From an uncultured Coriobacteriia bacterium (GTDB taxonomy: Bacteria > Actinomycetota > Coriobacteriia > Coriobacteriales > QAMH01), in contig CAOKAE010000003.1 in the NCBI GenBank assembly GCA_948466335.1, positions 62,001-126,000 on the forward strand: DNA of 64,000 nucleotides, written 5' to 3'. Below the pieces are notes generated by a model that was given only the letters and a program-made list of their open reading frames with translations, searched no databases and was not told where the DNA came from. Shown here piece by piece: positions 37,477-48,816 of the stretch. Positions within the stretch are counted from its first letter, which is position 1; every line of letters starts with the position of its first letter. The position numbers and the translations under genes are program-made.

Positions 37477-38522
37477 GGCGTCTCCTCGCGAATCCTGCCG
37501 AACGCCGTCGTGTTGGTCATCTCGGCATCCGTCGTCATGGGGGCGCTCGGTTGCTCGGCGAATGACGCGCCGACGAGCTCCTCGACGATGGCGCGTGCCG
37601 CGGGAAGCTTGTCGTGGATGGTGAAGCCGGCCGCGGCCTTGTGGCCGCCACCGTTCATCTTCGCGGCGATGGCCGCGACGTCGCGATCGGTCTTCGAGCG
37701 AATGGACCCGCGCACGATGGGACCCTGCTCGCGGAGCATGACGGCCACCTCGACACCGTCGAGTTGCCGTATCGCGTCGATGAGCGAGTCGCCGTCCTCC
37801 TTGTTCGCGCCCAGCTCCTCGAAATCGGCCTCGCACGCCCAGGACAGGGCGAGCCTGCCATCGAACAGGAGCTCGAGGCGTCGTACGACGAGGGCCTCGA
37901 GCTGCAGGGCAGCCCAGCTGCGGCGCTGGTAGACGAAGCGCGCGACCTCGGACGGAAGGGCACCCGCCGCAGCCATGTCGGCTGCCGCCATGAGGGCGCG
38001 CGAGTCCGCATTCTGGAACTGGAAACGCCCGGTATCGGTCACGAGCGCGGTATAGCAGCAGGTCGCGATGGCCGGCGTCATCTCGACACCCGCCTGCTCG
38101 AGGAAGTCCCAGACGAGCATGCCGGCCGCGGCGGCCGTGCTGTCGACGTAGCCGACGTCGGCAAAGGACGCGTCGCCTTGGTGGTGGTCGATCGCGATCG
38201 TCTTCTTCGCGCGCTTGAGCACGTGCTCGCCATCGCCGGCACGGGCAGCGCTCGGCACGTCGACCAAGATGAAGACATCCGGGCGCGCGTGATACTCGCA
38301 CGCGGGCATGAAATCCCCGTAGCAGTCGAGAAAGTCGTAGAGCTTGGGTTGCTCGCGCGTCGCCAACAGGGGCGTGACCTCGTAGCCGAGGCTACGCAGG
38401 CCCAAGGTGAGGGCGAGCGCGCTGCCCAGGCAGTCGCCGTCCGGATTGACATGGCCGCAGACGGCGACGCTACGCGCCCCGTCCAGCAGCTCAATGCCTT
38501 GCGTGTAATCGAGCTTCGCCAT
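37473..38522 (-). CDS. nrnA: DHH/DHHA1 phosphoesterase (NrnA-type oligoribonuclease/pAp phosphatase)
   Basis: 349 aa, cytoplasmic. Degrades short oligonucleotides and 3'-phosphoadenosine 5'-phosphate. Metal-binding motifs: CGHVNPDGDCLGS, FILVDVPS, the DHH signature in IAIDHHQGD, and LVTDTGRF. The DHHA1 domain ends in MNGGGHKAAAGF. Some members also hydrolyse cyclic dinucleotides. It lies between rbfA (46-base gap) and truB (overlap), the standard place for nrnA in Gram-positive nusA operons. Confidence 0.92.
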   Translation of the reverse strand: MAKLDYTQGIELLDGARSVAVCGHVNPDGDCLGSALALTLGLRSLGYEVTPLLATREQPKLYDFLDCYGDFMPACEYHARPDVFILVDVPSAARAGDGEHVLKRAKKTIAIDHHQGDASFADVGYVDSTAAAAGMLVWDFLEQAGVEMTPAIATCCYTALVTDTGRFQFQNADSRALMAAADMAAAGALPSEVARFVYQRRSWAALQLEALVVRRLELLFDGRLALSWACEADFEELGANKEDGDSLIDAIRQLDGVEVAVMLREQGPIVRGSIRSKTDRDVAAIAAKMNGGGHKAAAGFTIHDKLPAARAIVEELVGASFAEQPSAPMTTDAEMTNTTAFGRIREETP

Positions 38523-38568
38523 TGATAATCCTTTGTCCTGTGTCGTGCCTCGGGCGCAGGGTGCGACG

Positions 38569-38904
38569 CTAGTCCTCGTCGGAGAACAGCGACGCGATGC
38601 GCTCGGCTGCGTCGACCGACGGATCGATGAAGAAACGCAGCTCGGGCGTGACGCGCCAACCGAGACTCTTGCCGACGAGAGAGCGGATGCGGCCCTTGGC
38701 GGCCTCGAGTCCCTCCATGACCTCGTCGTAGCGACTCGCGTCAGCGCTCACGTAGACGTTGGCGACCTCGCGGTCCTTCGAGACCTCGACGTCGGTGACC
38801 GTCACGAGCTCGAGACGCGGATCGGAGACCTGGAACAGGAGCACGTTGGCGATTTTCTCGCGCAGCTCCTCGTTGACGCGACGCGATGTGGGTGTCTGCT
38901 TCAT
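38569..38904 (-). CDS. rbfA: 30S ribosome-binding factor A
   Basis: 111 aa, the usual length. A single KH-like domain with the family pattern RRVNEELREKIANVL, DPRLELVTVTDVEVSKD and KSLGWRVTPELRFFIDPS. It helps mature the 5' end of 16S rRNA on the small subunit. It starts 2 bases after the infB stop; the acidic C-terminus (SLFSDED) is short. Confidence 0.96.
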   Translation of the reverse strand: MKQTPTSRRVNEELREKIANVLLFQVSDPRLELVTVTDVEVSKDREVANVYVSADASRYDEVMEGLEAAKGRIRSLVGKSLGWRVTPELRFFIDPSVDAAERIASLFSDED

Positions 38905-38906
38905 GT

Positions 38907-41465
<2,559 letters not shown>

Positions 41466-41473
41466 GTTCCCTA

Positions 41474-41773
41474 TCACCTATCCCCTGCTGACGTCGCGCC
41501 CACGGCGCTCATGTAGACGTCAAAATCGGCCCTGAGCCGTTCGTAATCGTCATGTCCCACCTTGGTGCGCAGACGGCCGCCCAAGAGGCGCTTGTCGCAT
41601 GCCCTGGCAAAGCACGCTTCGTCCGCGCAGACGTAGGCTCCCCGCCCCGCCGCCTTGCCGCTCGCATCGAGGGCAACCGTGCCATCCGCCGTGCGCACGA
41701 AGCGCACGAGAGCGCGCTTGTCCGAACTCGCATGGCAGGCGATGCAGGTGCGTATGGGAGCCTTCCGCGTCAT
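41474..41773 (-). CDS. ylxR: YlxR/RnpM-family RNA-binding protein
   Basis: The ATG at 41773 shares its A with the nusA stop (TAATG). 99 aa. The YlxR motifs TCIACHASSDKRALVRFVR and GRGAYVCADEACFARA are clear. It binds RNA; in Bacillus subtilis the homologue (RnpM) modulates RNase P. Its position between nusA and infB is universal in Gram-positive bacteria. Confidence 0.95.
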   Translation of the reverse strand: MTRKAPIRTCIACHASSDKRALVRFVRTADGTVALDASGKAAGRGAYVCADEACFARACDKRLLGGRLRTKVGHDDYERLRADFDVYMSAVGATSAGDR

Positions 41774-43044
41774 TAGATGAGGGACTCCTCTTCCTCGTCC
41801 GCGGCGGTCTCGGGCGCCTGGCCATCGGCATGGATGCCGCAGAAGCGCGAGCCGGGACGGGCATGGTTGCGGCAACGCACGCCCTCGGGGCTCACGTATT
41901 CGCAGCGCAGATCCACCGGCTCCTCCACCACGTCGTCTTCCTCGTCGATGAGCGAGGTCATGGAGGCCAGGGAGCCGCCGTCAGCCGCGACGAGGCTCGC
42001 CGACTTGATATCGATGTGCCAGCCGGTCAGACGCGCGGCGAGGCGGGCGTTCTGACCTTCCTTGCCGATGGCGAGCGAGAGCTGGTCATCGGGCACGACG
42101 ACGGTCGCGTAGTGCGTGTCCTCGTTGATGAGCACGTTGGAGACCTTGGCCGGCGAAAGCGCGTTGGCCACGAAGGTCACTGGGTCCTCGCTCCATTGGA
42201 TGACATCGATGCGCTCGCCGCGCAGCTCGCCCACGACCATGCGGATGCGCGAGCCCTTGGGGCCGACGCAGGCGCCGACCGGATCGAGGTTGGACTCGCG
42301 GGAGTGCACGGCGATCTTCGAGCGGGCTCCGGCCTCGCGGGCAACGGACTTGACCTCGACGACGCCATCGTAGATCTCGGGCACCTCGAGCTCGAGCAGG
42401 CGACGGATGAGGTCGGGATGCGTGCGGCTCACGATGATGCTCGGGCGGTTGCCGCCATCGCGGGTGCGCGTGGCGCCCTGCGTCTGCTGGCTCGGGTCGC
42501 GCACGTCGATGATAAGCGCCTTGATGCGCTGGTTGTGCTGGTAGTACTCGTTGCTGGGGCGCTCGTTGCGCTCGTTCTCGTTGCGGCGCCTGTCGAAGTG
42601 CGGCAGCTCGGCCTCGACGCCATCGCGAATCTTGATGATGGTAAAGTCGGGCGTGGTCTGGAGCACGGTGCCGGTGATGAGCTCGCCCTTGCGATCGGCG
42701 AACTCCTTGTAGATGCTCGCGCGGGCGGCATCGCGGACGATTTCGTTGATGACGCGCTTGGCGTTCTGGGCGGCGATGCGCGAGACGTTATCGGGCGTCA
42801 CGTCGCGCGGCTCGTAGTCCTCGTACTCGCCGGTCTCGGGGTCCTCTTCGCCCACGCCGACCATCTCGTAGACGAAGATGCGGCCGCTCTCGCGGTCGAT
42901 GGTGACCTGCGCGTCCCAATCGAGGTCGAGAATGCCCTTATAGCTGCGCGCAAGATCCTGCTCGAGGCGTTCGAGCACGGCGAGCTGGTCGATGCCACGC
43001 TCGGTGGCAAGATCGGTGAGTGCGCTGATGAGTTCTGATGACAT
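41773..43044 (-). CDS. nusA: Transcription termination/antitermination factor NusA with C-terminal zinc-knuckle-like tail
   Basis: 423 aa. The N-terminal RNA-polymerase-binding domain, S1 domain (ELITGTVLQTTPDFTIIKI) and tandem KH domains (REAGARSKIAVHS...DPVGACVGPKGSRIRMV; TVVVPDDQLSLAIGKEGQNARLAARLTGW) are all present. After the KH domains the last 50 residues hold a Cys/His cluster, CEYVSPEGVRC-x10-C-x2-H, which looks like the small zinc knuckle of DUF5763-type proteins, and then an acidic end. This tail is not part of textbook NusA. It is 13 bases after rimP and overlaps ylxR by one base. Confidence 0.96.
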   Translation of the reverse strand: MSSELISALTDLATERGIDQLAVLERLEQDLARSYKGILDLDWDAQVTIDRESGRIFVYEMVGVGEEDPETGEYEDYEPRDVTPDNVSRIAAQNAKRVINEIVRDAARASIYKEFADRKGELITGTVLQTTPDFTIIKIRDGVEAELPHFDRRRNENERNERPSNEYYQHNQRIKALIIDVRDPSQQTQGATRTRDGGNRPSIIVSRTHPDLIRRLLELEVPEIYDGVVEVKSVAREAGARSKIAVHSRESNLDPVGACVGPKGSRIRMVVGELRGERIDVIQWSEDPVTFVANALSPAKVSNVLINEDTHYATVVVPDDQLSLAIGKEGQNARLAARLTGWHIDIKSASLVAADGGSLASMTSLIDEEDDVVEEPVDLRCEYVSPEGVRCRNHARPGSRFCGIHADGQAPETAADEEEESLI

Positions 43045-43057
43045 GGTTCCTCCCTAT

Positions 43058-43573
43058 TTAGTTGTCCTGGCCAAGGGCCGCATCCTCGTCACCGAAGTTG
43101 CGGCTGCCAAAGTCGATTTGGCCGATGATGTGCGCCTTCTTGATGCGATCGAAGGCAAGGCGCTCCATCGTGCCATCTTCCATTTCGAGCACGAGCTCAT
43201 CACCATCGAGCCCCTGCGAAATTCCCGTGTACTTGCTGCGCGGTGCGCCTGGCTTGAGGTAGACCACCGTCGTCTCGCCCACGAAGCGGTCGAAGTCGTC
43301 GCGCTTGCGCAGTGGGCGATCGATGCCGGGTGACGAGACCTCGAGGTCGTAGGACTCGATGAAGGGGTCGGCCTCCTCGATTGCGGCGTCCACCCATTCC
43401 TGGGCGTCGACGAGCTCGTCAAGCGTGATGCCACCGGCCGGCGTGTCAAGGAACACGCGCAGGACGGGACGCTTGCGCGTACCGGCCACTTCGACCGTCA
43501 CCAAATCGAGACCATGCTTGACCGCAAGCGGCTCGAGCACCTCGATCAGCTTGTCCTCCCTGTTCACCTGCAC
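43058..43573 (-). CDS. rimP: Ribosome maturation factor RimP
   Basis: 171 aa. The N-terminal half has VTVEVAGTRKRPVLRVFLDTP, followed by SYDLEVSSPGIDRPLRKRDDFDRFVG, the RimP signature; the Sm-like C-terminal domain follows. It helps assemble 30S subunits. The start may be the GTG at 43573 (AAGGAG three bases away) or, better spaced, the GTG at 43567. It is the first gene of the 11-kb rimP-to-rpoD series. Confidence 0.95.
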   Translation of the reverse strand: MQVNREDKLIEVLEPLAVKHGLDLVTVEVAGTRKRPVLRVFLDTPAGGITLDELVDAQEWVDAAIEEADPFIESYDLEVSSPGIDRPLRKRDDFDRFVGETTVVYLKPGAPRSKYTGISQGLDGDELVLEMEDGTMERLAFDRIKKAHIIGQIDFGSRNFGDEDAALGQDN

Positions 43574-43711
43574 GTCTCCTTACAAACAAAGAAAGCGGGG
43601 CAAACCCACTTTCTCCTTAACCTCTACTAACTTAACGGCGGCGTAGAAAGCCATACCGTGGCTGCGAGCAGCCTCAAAGCGCACGAAACGGACGCTTTGA
43701 CAAGCTACCCT

Positions 43712-43739
43712 ATTTTACTCGGATTTTCCCATAACGCAA
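43712..43739 (-). promoter_or_regulatory. Candidate promoter of the rimP-rpoD gene series
   Basis: On the minus strand TTGCGT (43739-43734) and TAAAAT (43717-43712) are 16 bases apart, about 140 bases upstream of rimP. The leader below it holds no recognised riboswitch. Confidence 0.45.
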
Positions 43740-43743
43740 GCAT

Positions 43744-43912
43744 AAGAGAGACATGTCCGTACGAGGACTGGCTCTCGCACCCGATTCGCTATTTCTGCAA
43801 CGCCGCGAAAGAACTCGCGCGCAAAGAACGCACGCTCAGACACCTTTCGCTAAACCCGCGTTGCATACATAGCGAATCTGCTTGAGATGTCCTCCTACGG
43901 ACATGTCTCTCT
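43744..43912 (+). repeat. Family-3 rod-like inverted repeat, copy B
   Basis: Outer arms AAGAGAGACATGTCCGTA (43744-43761) and TACGGACATGTCTCTCTT (43895-43912) pair perfectly. Inside lie the conserved GGCTCTCGCACCCGA, GCGAAAGAACTCGCG, CGCTCAGACACCTTTCGC and TCTGCTTGAGATG. The middle arms TTCGCTATTTCTGCAA and TTGCATACATAGCGAA pair with each other but differ entirely from those of copy A. Opposite strand to copy A. Confidence 0.85.
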
Positions 43913-43926
43913 TAGTAGATAGGCCT

Positions 43927-44039
43927 GGGGCGGACGGGTGGTAGATGCACAAAGCGAGTTCTTTGCGAATGAAAGGCGCCGGTGGCGCCTTTCTCCGAGC
44001 AAAGGTGTCTGAGCGACTGCGCTACCACCCGTCCGCCCC
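43927..44039 (-). repeat. Family-3-related inverted repeat, copy C (permuted)
   Basis: Outer arms GGGGCGGACGGGTGGTAG (43927-43944) and CTACCACCCGTCCGCCCC (44022-44039) pair perfectly. On the minus strand CGCTCAGACACCTTTGC comes before an apical GAAAGGCGCC/GGCGCCTTTC hairpin and then GCAAAGAACTCGC. The two conserved strands therefore appear in the reverse order from copies A and B. It begins 11 bases after the leuS stop. Confidence 0.75.
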
Positions 44040-44050
44040 TAGAAGATCTA

Positions 44051-46564
44051 TTAGTTCGCCACGACGTTGACGACGGTCGGCGCGACGATGGTCTTGCGCA
44101 CGGTGAGGCCAGCGATGCGATCGGCCACTGCCTCGAGCGCCGCCGCGACGATCTCGTCCTCGCCGGCATCGGCTGCCGTCGTTATGTGCCCGCGCACCTT
44201 GCCGCCGATCATGACGGCGCGCTCCACCTCGTCGGCCTTGGTGGCCTCCTCGTCGAAGCTCGGCCACGCGACGCCGTAGGTGCTGCCCTCGTTGCCAAGC
44301 GCCTCGTTCCATAGCTCATCGGCCCAGTGCGGCGCATAGGGCGCGAGCAGGAGCACGAGCGCCGTGGCGACTTCGTGGCACAACTGCTCGTCACGGGCGT
44401 CTTCTGCCGTGGCGTTCAGATAGTCGGCGGTCGTGTTGACGAGCTCCATGATGGCCGCGAGCGCCGTATTGAAGTTGAAGCGCTCGATGTCGGCGCCCAC
44501 CTTCTTGATGGTCGCGTGCATCTGGCGGTTGAGCTCCTTGGCAAGCTGCCCGTCATCGGCCGGGCCCTTCGCGTCTGTGAGGCTCCACACCTGGCCCCAC
44601 GCGCGCTTGAGGAAGCGTGCCATGGCGGCACAGCCCTTGTCGTCCCATTGCAGGTCCTTGTCGGGCGGCGCCATGAACAGGATGCACGCACGGGCGGCAT
44701 CCACGCCGAACTCGTCGATGACCGCCTCGGGCGACACGACGTTGCCCTTGGACTTGCTCATGGTCTCGCCGCGCGCGTCCTTCACCATGCCCTGGCACAG
44801 CAGGTTGGTGAACGGCTCGTCGAAGTCGAGCATGCCGGCGTCGCGCGCGACCTTCGTCCAGAAGCGCGAGTACAGCAAGTGCAAAATCGCGTGCTCGATG
44901 CCGCCGATGTACTGGTCGACGGGCATGAAGCGGTCGGCCTTGTCCTTGGCGAACGGCAGGCTCGTATTATGCGGATCGGTGTAGCGCAGGTAGTACCACG
45001 AGCTGCACGTGAAGGTATCCATGGTGTCGGTCTCGCGATGGGCGGCCTTGCCGCACACGGGGCAGGTGCACTCGTAGAACTCCTTGGAGTCCTTGAGGGT
45101 CTGGCCGGCGGCGATGTCGATGTCCATCGGAAGGATGACCGGCAGGTCCTTTTCGGGAACGGGCACGAGCCCGCAGTCATCGCAGTAGATCATCGGGATG
45201 GGATTGCCCCAGTAGCGCTGGCGGCTGATGAGCCAGTCGCGCAGGCGGAAGTTCACGATACCACGGCCCAGGCCGCGCTCGGCGAGCCAGTCGATGACCG
45301 CCTGCATGCCCTCGGAGTCGTGGCCGCCGGGCATGCCGGTGAACTGCCCGGACTGCACCATGATGCCGTCACCGTTGAACGCCTCGTCCCAGTCGACGTC
45401 GGTCACCTCGAGCTCGCGTACGTCGGCGAGCTCGGCGGCCAGCGGGCTGTCGGCGGGCACGACGACCGGCGGAATGGGCAGGCCGTACTTGCGGGCGAAC
45501 TCGAAGTCGCGCTGGTCGCCGCAGGGCACGGCCATGACGGCACCGGTGCCGTAATCGGTGAGGACGTAATCGGAAACCCACACAGGCACCTTGCTGCCGT
45601 TGACGGGGTTGATGACGTAGCGACCCGTGAAGGCGCCGTGCTTCTCGCGGTCGCCCATGGTGCGCTCGACGGCCGTGGCCGCAGCCGCGACCTTCTGCAC
45701 CTCGCGCACCTCGGCCTCGTACTCGGTACCCGCGACCAGACGCTCGACGAGCTTGTGCTCGGGCGCGAGCATGAAGAAGGTGCAGCCAAAAAGCGTATCG
45801 GGGCGCGTCGTGAACACGGTGATCTTCTCGTCGGTGGGCTCGCCGGCCTCGTCGCACAGCGTGAACTCGACCTCGGCACCTTCGCTGCGGCCAATCCAGT
45901 TGGCCTGCATCTGCTTGACGCGCTCGGGCCAGCCGGGCAGCTTGTCGAGGTCATCGAGCAGCTCCTGGGCGTAATCGGTGATCTTGAGGTACCACTGGTC
46001 GAGCTCGCGACGCTCCACCGTGGAATGGCAGCGCCAGCACGTGCCCTGCTCGACCTGCTCGTTGGCAAGCACCGTCTTGCAGTCGGGACACCAGTTGACG
46101 GGGTTGGACTTGCGATAGGCCAGGCCCTTCTCGTACATCTTGAGGAAGAACCACTGGCCCCAGCGGTAATAGTCCTCCTTGCAGGTGATGACCGTGCGGT
46201 CCCAATCGTAGGAAAGGCCCATGCGCTTGAAGCTCGCCATCTGGGTCTCGATGTTCTCGAAGGTCCAGGTGGCCGGATGGCTGTGATGCTTGATGGCGGC
46301 GTTCTCGGCCGGCAGGCCAAAGGCGTCCCAGCCAATGGGGTGCAGCACGTCGTAACCGTTCATGTGGAGGTAGCGGGCGTAGACGTCGCCGATGGTGTAG
46401 TTGCGCACGTGGCCCATGTGGATGTCACCGCTCGGATACGGGAACATCTCGAGCACGTACTTCGCGGGACGCGTCGATGCCTCGTCTAGCTTGAAAAGCT
46501 CATGCTCCGCCCAGCGCTTTTGCCATTTGGGTTCGATGGAATGCGGATCATACGCCTCGTGCAT
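44051..46564 (-). CDS. leuS: Leucyl-tRNA synthetase
   Basis: The start is the ATG at 46564, with GGAGG six bases upstream; 837 aa. Class I synthetase: HIGH-type motif [17 protein letters not shown] near residue 45, KMSKS motif [11 protein letters not shown], a zinc-like CPDC/CWRCH insertion in the catalytic domain, and a CP1 editing domain ([17 protein letters not shown]). An anticodon-binding domain and C-terminal tail follow. The 67-base upstream gap is too short for a T-box and none is seen. Confidence 0.98.
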   Translation of the reverse strand: MHEAYDPHSIEPKWQKRWAEHELFKLDEASTRPAKYVLEMFPYPSGDIHMGHVRNYTIGDVYARYLHMNGYDVLHPIGWDAFGLPAENAAIKHHSHPATWTFENIETQMASFKRMGLSYDWDRTVITCKEDYYRWGQWFFLKMYEKGLAYRKSNPVNWCPDCKTVLANEQVEQGTCWRCHSTVERRELDQWYLKITDYAQELLDDLDKLPGWPERVKQMQANWIGRSEGAEVEFTLCDEAGEPTDEKITVFTTRPDTLFGCTFFMLAPEHKLVERLVAGTEYEAEVREVQKVAAAATAVERTMGDREKHGAFTGRYVINPVNGSKVPVWVSDYVLTDYGTGAVMAVPCGDQRDFEFARKYGLPIPPVVVPADSPLAAELADVRELEVTDVDWDEAFNGDGIMVQSGQFTGMPGGHDSEGMQAVIDWLAERGLGRGIVNFRLRDWLISRQRYWGNPIPMIYCDDCGLVPVPEKDLPVILPMDIDIAAGQTLKDSKEFYECTCPVCGKAAHRETDTMDTFTCSSWYYLRYTDPHNTSLPFAKDKADRFMPVDQYIGGIEHAILHLLYSRFWTKVARDAGMLDFDEPFTNLLCQGMVKDARGETMSKSKGNVVSPEAVIDEFGVDAARACILFMAPPDKDLQWDDKGCAAMARFLKRAWGQVWSLTDAKGPADDGQLAKELNRQMHATIKKVGADIERFNFNTALAAIMELVNTTADYLNATAEDARDEQLCHEVATALVLLLAPYAPHWADELWNEALGNEGSTYGVAWPSFDEEATKADEVERAVMIGGKVRGHITTAADAGEDEIVAAALEAVADRIAGLTVRKTIVAPTVVNVVAN

Positions 46565-46632
46565 GGCCAACCTCCGATGTGCCGTCAGATAAAACAGTGC
46601 CTCATGATACCGCTTCGCCGCGGCATCGCATG

Positions 46633-47211
46633 CTAGAACGCGATGATACCCAGATGTTCGAGGAGTATCTTGAGGCCGATGACGACGAGCACGGCGCCCC
46701 CGATGACCTGAGCGGTCCTCTCGAAGCGCGCGCCGAAGCGGTTTCCCACGACGACGCCGATGATCGAAAGGCAGAAGGTCGTGATGCCGATGACGAACGC
46801 GGCCCGCACGATGTCGATCTGCAGAAACGAGAAGCTGATTCCGACGGCCAGGGCATCGATGCTCGTGGCGATGGCCAACATGAACAGCTCGCGCAGGTCG
46901 AGCTTGTCTGCACCTTCCTCGCAGCATTCATCGGGCTCGTCATGAAAGGCGTCCCAGAGCATCTTGCCACCCACGGCGGCGAGCAACACGAAGGCAATCC
47001 AGTGGTCTACGGCCGTGACGTAGACGGCGAAGGTGCTGCCCAGCGCCCAGCCGATGACCGGCATGAGGCCCTGGAAGACGCCGAAGAACAGCGCGATGAC
47101 CAACGCATGGCCGTAATTGACACGATGCATGCCCAGGCCCTTGCAGACGGACACGGCAAACGCGTCCATCGACAGCCCGACGCCGATGAGGAAAATCTCA
47201 ATGAGCCCCAC
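46633..47211 (-). CDS. mntP: MntP-type manganese efflux pump
   Basis: I prefer the GTG at 47211 (AAGGA six bases upstream) over a TTG at 47217; 192 aa. Six hydrophobic helices form two three-helix repeats. The family signatures are [11 protein letters not shown]-like ([18 protein letters not shown]) in the first and [16 protein letters not shown] in the second, carrying the paired Asp residues. A cysteine/acidic loop ([15 protein letters not shown]) replaces the usual middle loop. It starts about 10 bases after the preceding gene, so the two are co-transcribed. Confidence 0.92.
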   Translation of the reverse strand: MGLIEIFLIGVGLSMDAFAVSVCKGLGMHRVNYGHALVIALFFGVFQGLMPVIGWALGSTFAVYVTAVDHWIAFVLLAAVGGKMLWDAFHDEPDECCEEGADKLDLRELFMLAIATSIDALAVGISFSFLQIDIVRAAFVIGITTFCLSIIGVVVGNRFGARFERTAQVIGGAVLVVIGLKILLEHLGIIAF

Positions 47212-47220
47212 GGGCAATCC

Positions 47221-48033
47221 TTACGCCACGGCGTCCGGTTCGCTTGGCTGGCCCGCGGCGCGATTCACGTCCATGAGCTCGCGCTGGAGCTGTTGCATGG
47301 TGGGCGGCACCCAGGTGATGGCATCGGCGCCTGCATCAATGGTGCTCTTGATGGAGGCCGCGTCCTTGCCGCCGCTCGCGATGATGGGCAGCTCGGGAAA
47401 ACGGGCGCGCACCGCCTCGACGACCGAAGGCGTGTCCCTGCCGGCGGCGACATTGACCACGCGGGCACCCGCCATGATCTTGGTGGCGATGAGCTCGTCG
47501 AAGGTGACGACGGTGAGAATGACCGGTATGTCGATGCTCGACGAAATCGCATGGACGTCATCGATGCTCGTGGGCGAGTTGACGATGACGCCAAAGGCGC
47601 CCTGCATCTCGGACTGGACGGCCATGGCCGCCGAACGCGCGCCCGTCGTGGTGGTGCCGGCCACGCCCGTGAAGACGGGACGACCCGCGGCGTTCACGAG
47701 CGCCTGCGTGATGACGGGCTGGCAGGTGAAGGGATAGACGGCGAAGACGGCGTCGGCATCGCAGTTGCAGATGATCGCGAGGTCGGTCGAAAAGACGAGC
47801 GACTTGACGCGACGACCGAAGAACGAGATACCCGGACACGCGTCGATCTGCGAGGGAATATGCAGCGCGGCAGGTGCATGACGATACGCGCCGTCGATGG
47901 CCTTGGGATCGCAGCGCGTGACGATGGCCTCGAGATGGGTGATCTCGGCGGACGAGGCGCCCTGATGCTCGGCATCATGAGCGCGCTTGCCCTTGAGGGC
48001 GCGTAGCTTGTGGAGACCCAACTTGTTCTTCAT
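47221..48033 (-). CDS. Uncharacterised TIM-barrel-like protein
   Basis: 270 aa, no signal or membrane segment. The second half alternates strand and helix in a (beta-alpha)8 manner, with phosphate-binding-like turns: PVFTGVAGTTTTGARSAAMAV, IDIPVILTVVTFDELIATKIMAGARVVNVAAGRD, PIIASGGKDAASIKSTIDAGADAITWVPP. This resembles class I sugar-phosphate or nucleotide-precursor barrels (NanE- or TrpC-like). No catalytic residues can be assigned. It is followed within about 10 bases by mntP. I do not recognise a specific family. Confidence 0.6.
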   Translation of the reverse strand: MKNKLGLHKLRALKGKRAHDAEHQGASSAEITHLEAIVTRCDPKAIDGAYRHAPAALHIPSQIDACPGISFFGRRVKSLVFSTDLAIICNCDADAVFAVYPFTCQPVITQALVNAAGRPVFTGVAGTTTTGARSAAMAVQSEMQGAFGVIVNSPTSIDDVHAISSSIDIPVILTVVTFDELIATKIMAGARVVNVAAGRDTPSVVEAVRARFPELPIIASGGKDAASIKSTIDAGADAITWVPPTMQQLQRELMDVNRAAGQPSEPDAVA

Positions 48034-48148
48034 AGACCTGTCCTAACTCGAAGCGCCCTGCGAGCCCTCTCCTAAGTTCGGACAATGATAGCAACTCGCA
48101 TCGCGTCTTCGATGCTCGCCGCCGATTTTTAAGATGTTTTAAGAACCT

Positions 48149-48733
48149 CTACGCCTTGGGGTTGCTCAGACGCAGGATGGACCGCCCGAACTCATAGCCA
48201 AAGGGCGGCTCGGCCACCCAATCGGGACGGAAGTCACGCGTGGTCGTGGCCACGCTCGGACCACGCCGCACAGTGAGGTACTCGTCGCTCCAGATGTCGC
48301 GGTCGAGAGCGAGCAGACTCCCGTCCTCGTTCTCGAAGAGCAGCGCCTGCACCCACCTGAAGTCGATGAGCTTGCGCGATCCCTTGGCGAGAATCGCCGT
48401 GTCCACCACGACGAGCACGTCAGCCACCATGAACCCGCATTCCACGCGCGTCACGGACTTGCCCGGCGGCGTCCACAGCTCGCCCTTGGCGGGCACCGCA
48501 CGCAGTATGGCCACCTGTTCCTCGTCGAAGTTCGGGCCGAGTGCCAAGGTCTCATGCTCGTTCACGAGATCCACCGAGAAGTCGTCGAAGGTGACGCGCG
48601 CCGTCTTGTATATGTGGTCCCCCTCGCCCTCGAGGCAATAGCCCTCGTAGGCGACGAGCTCGCGACCGATGCACGAGCGCAGGAGCTCGAGCGTCATGTC
48701 ATCGAAGCGCCTGCTGATTTCTATCAGACTCAT
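48149..48733 (-). CDS. Hypothetical protein
   Basis: I use the ATG at 48733, preceded by GGGAGG. 194 aa, acidic and soluble. It is mostly beta-strand-like: RVTFDDFSVDLVNEHETLALGP, VECGFMVADVLVVVDTAIL, FRWVQALLFENEDGSLLALDRDIWSDEYLTV. No motif is recognised. It is divergent from the M18 aminopeptidase gene, sharing an 83-base region that must hold both promoters. GC and codon use are normal. Confidence 0.6.
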   Translation of the reverse strand: MSLIEISRRFDDMTLELLRSCIGRELVAYEGYCLEGEGDHIYKTARVTFDDFSVDLVNEHETLALGPNFDEEQVAILRAVPAKGELWTPPGKSVTRVECGFMVADVLVVVDTAILAKGSRKLIDFRWVQALLFENEDGSLLALDRDIWSDEYLTVRRGPSVATTTRDFRPDWVAEPPFGYEFGRSILRLSNPKA

Positions 48734-48816
48734 GACAAAGATGCCTCCCGTTCGCGCGCTCGTAGTATATTGACGCACTAAGCATACTGCATCGACCACC
48801 ATATGGGAGGATGTTC

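Noticed and set aside
43658-43885. A 75-codon plus-strand frame upstream of rimP
   Set aside because: It is just the family-3 element B read as protein; no RBS and the sequence is explained by paired arms.
43927-44039. Possible tRNA-like structure (GGTGGTAGCGCAG segment)
   Set aside because: No anticodon arm or T arm (no GGTTCGA-type sequence); the 18-bp perfect outer stem does not fit a tRNA.
46565-46632. T-box leader for leuS
   Set aside because: The gap upstream of leuS is only about 70 bases, with no specifier or antiterminator structure.
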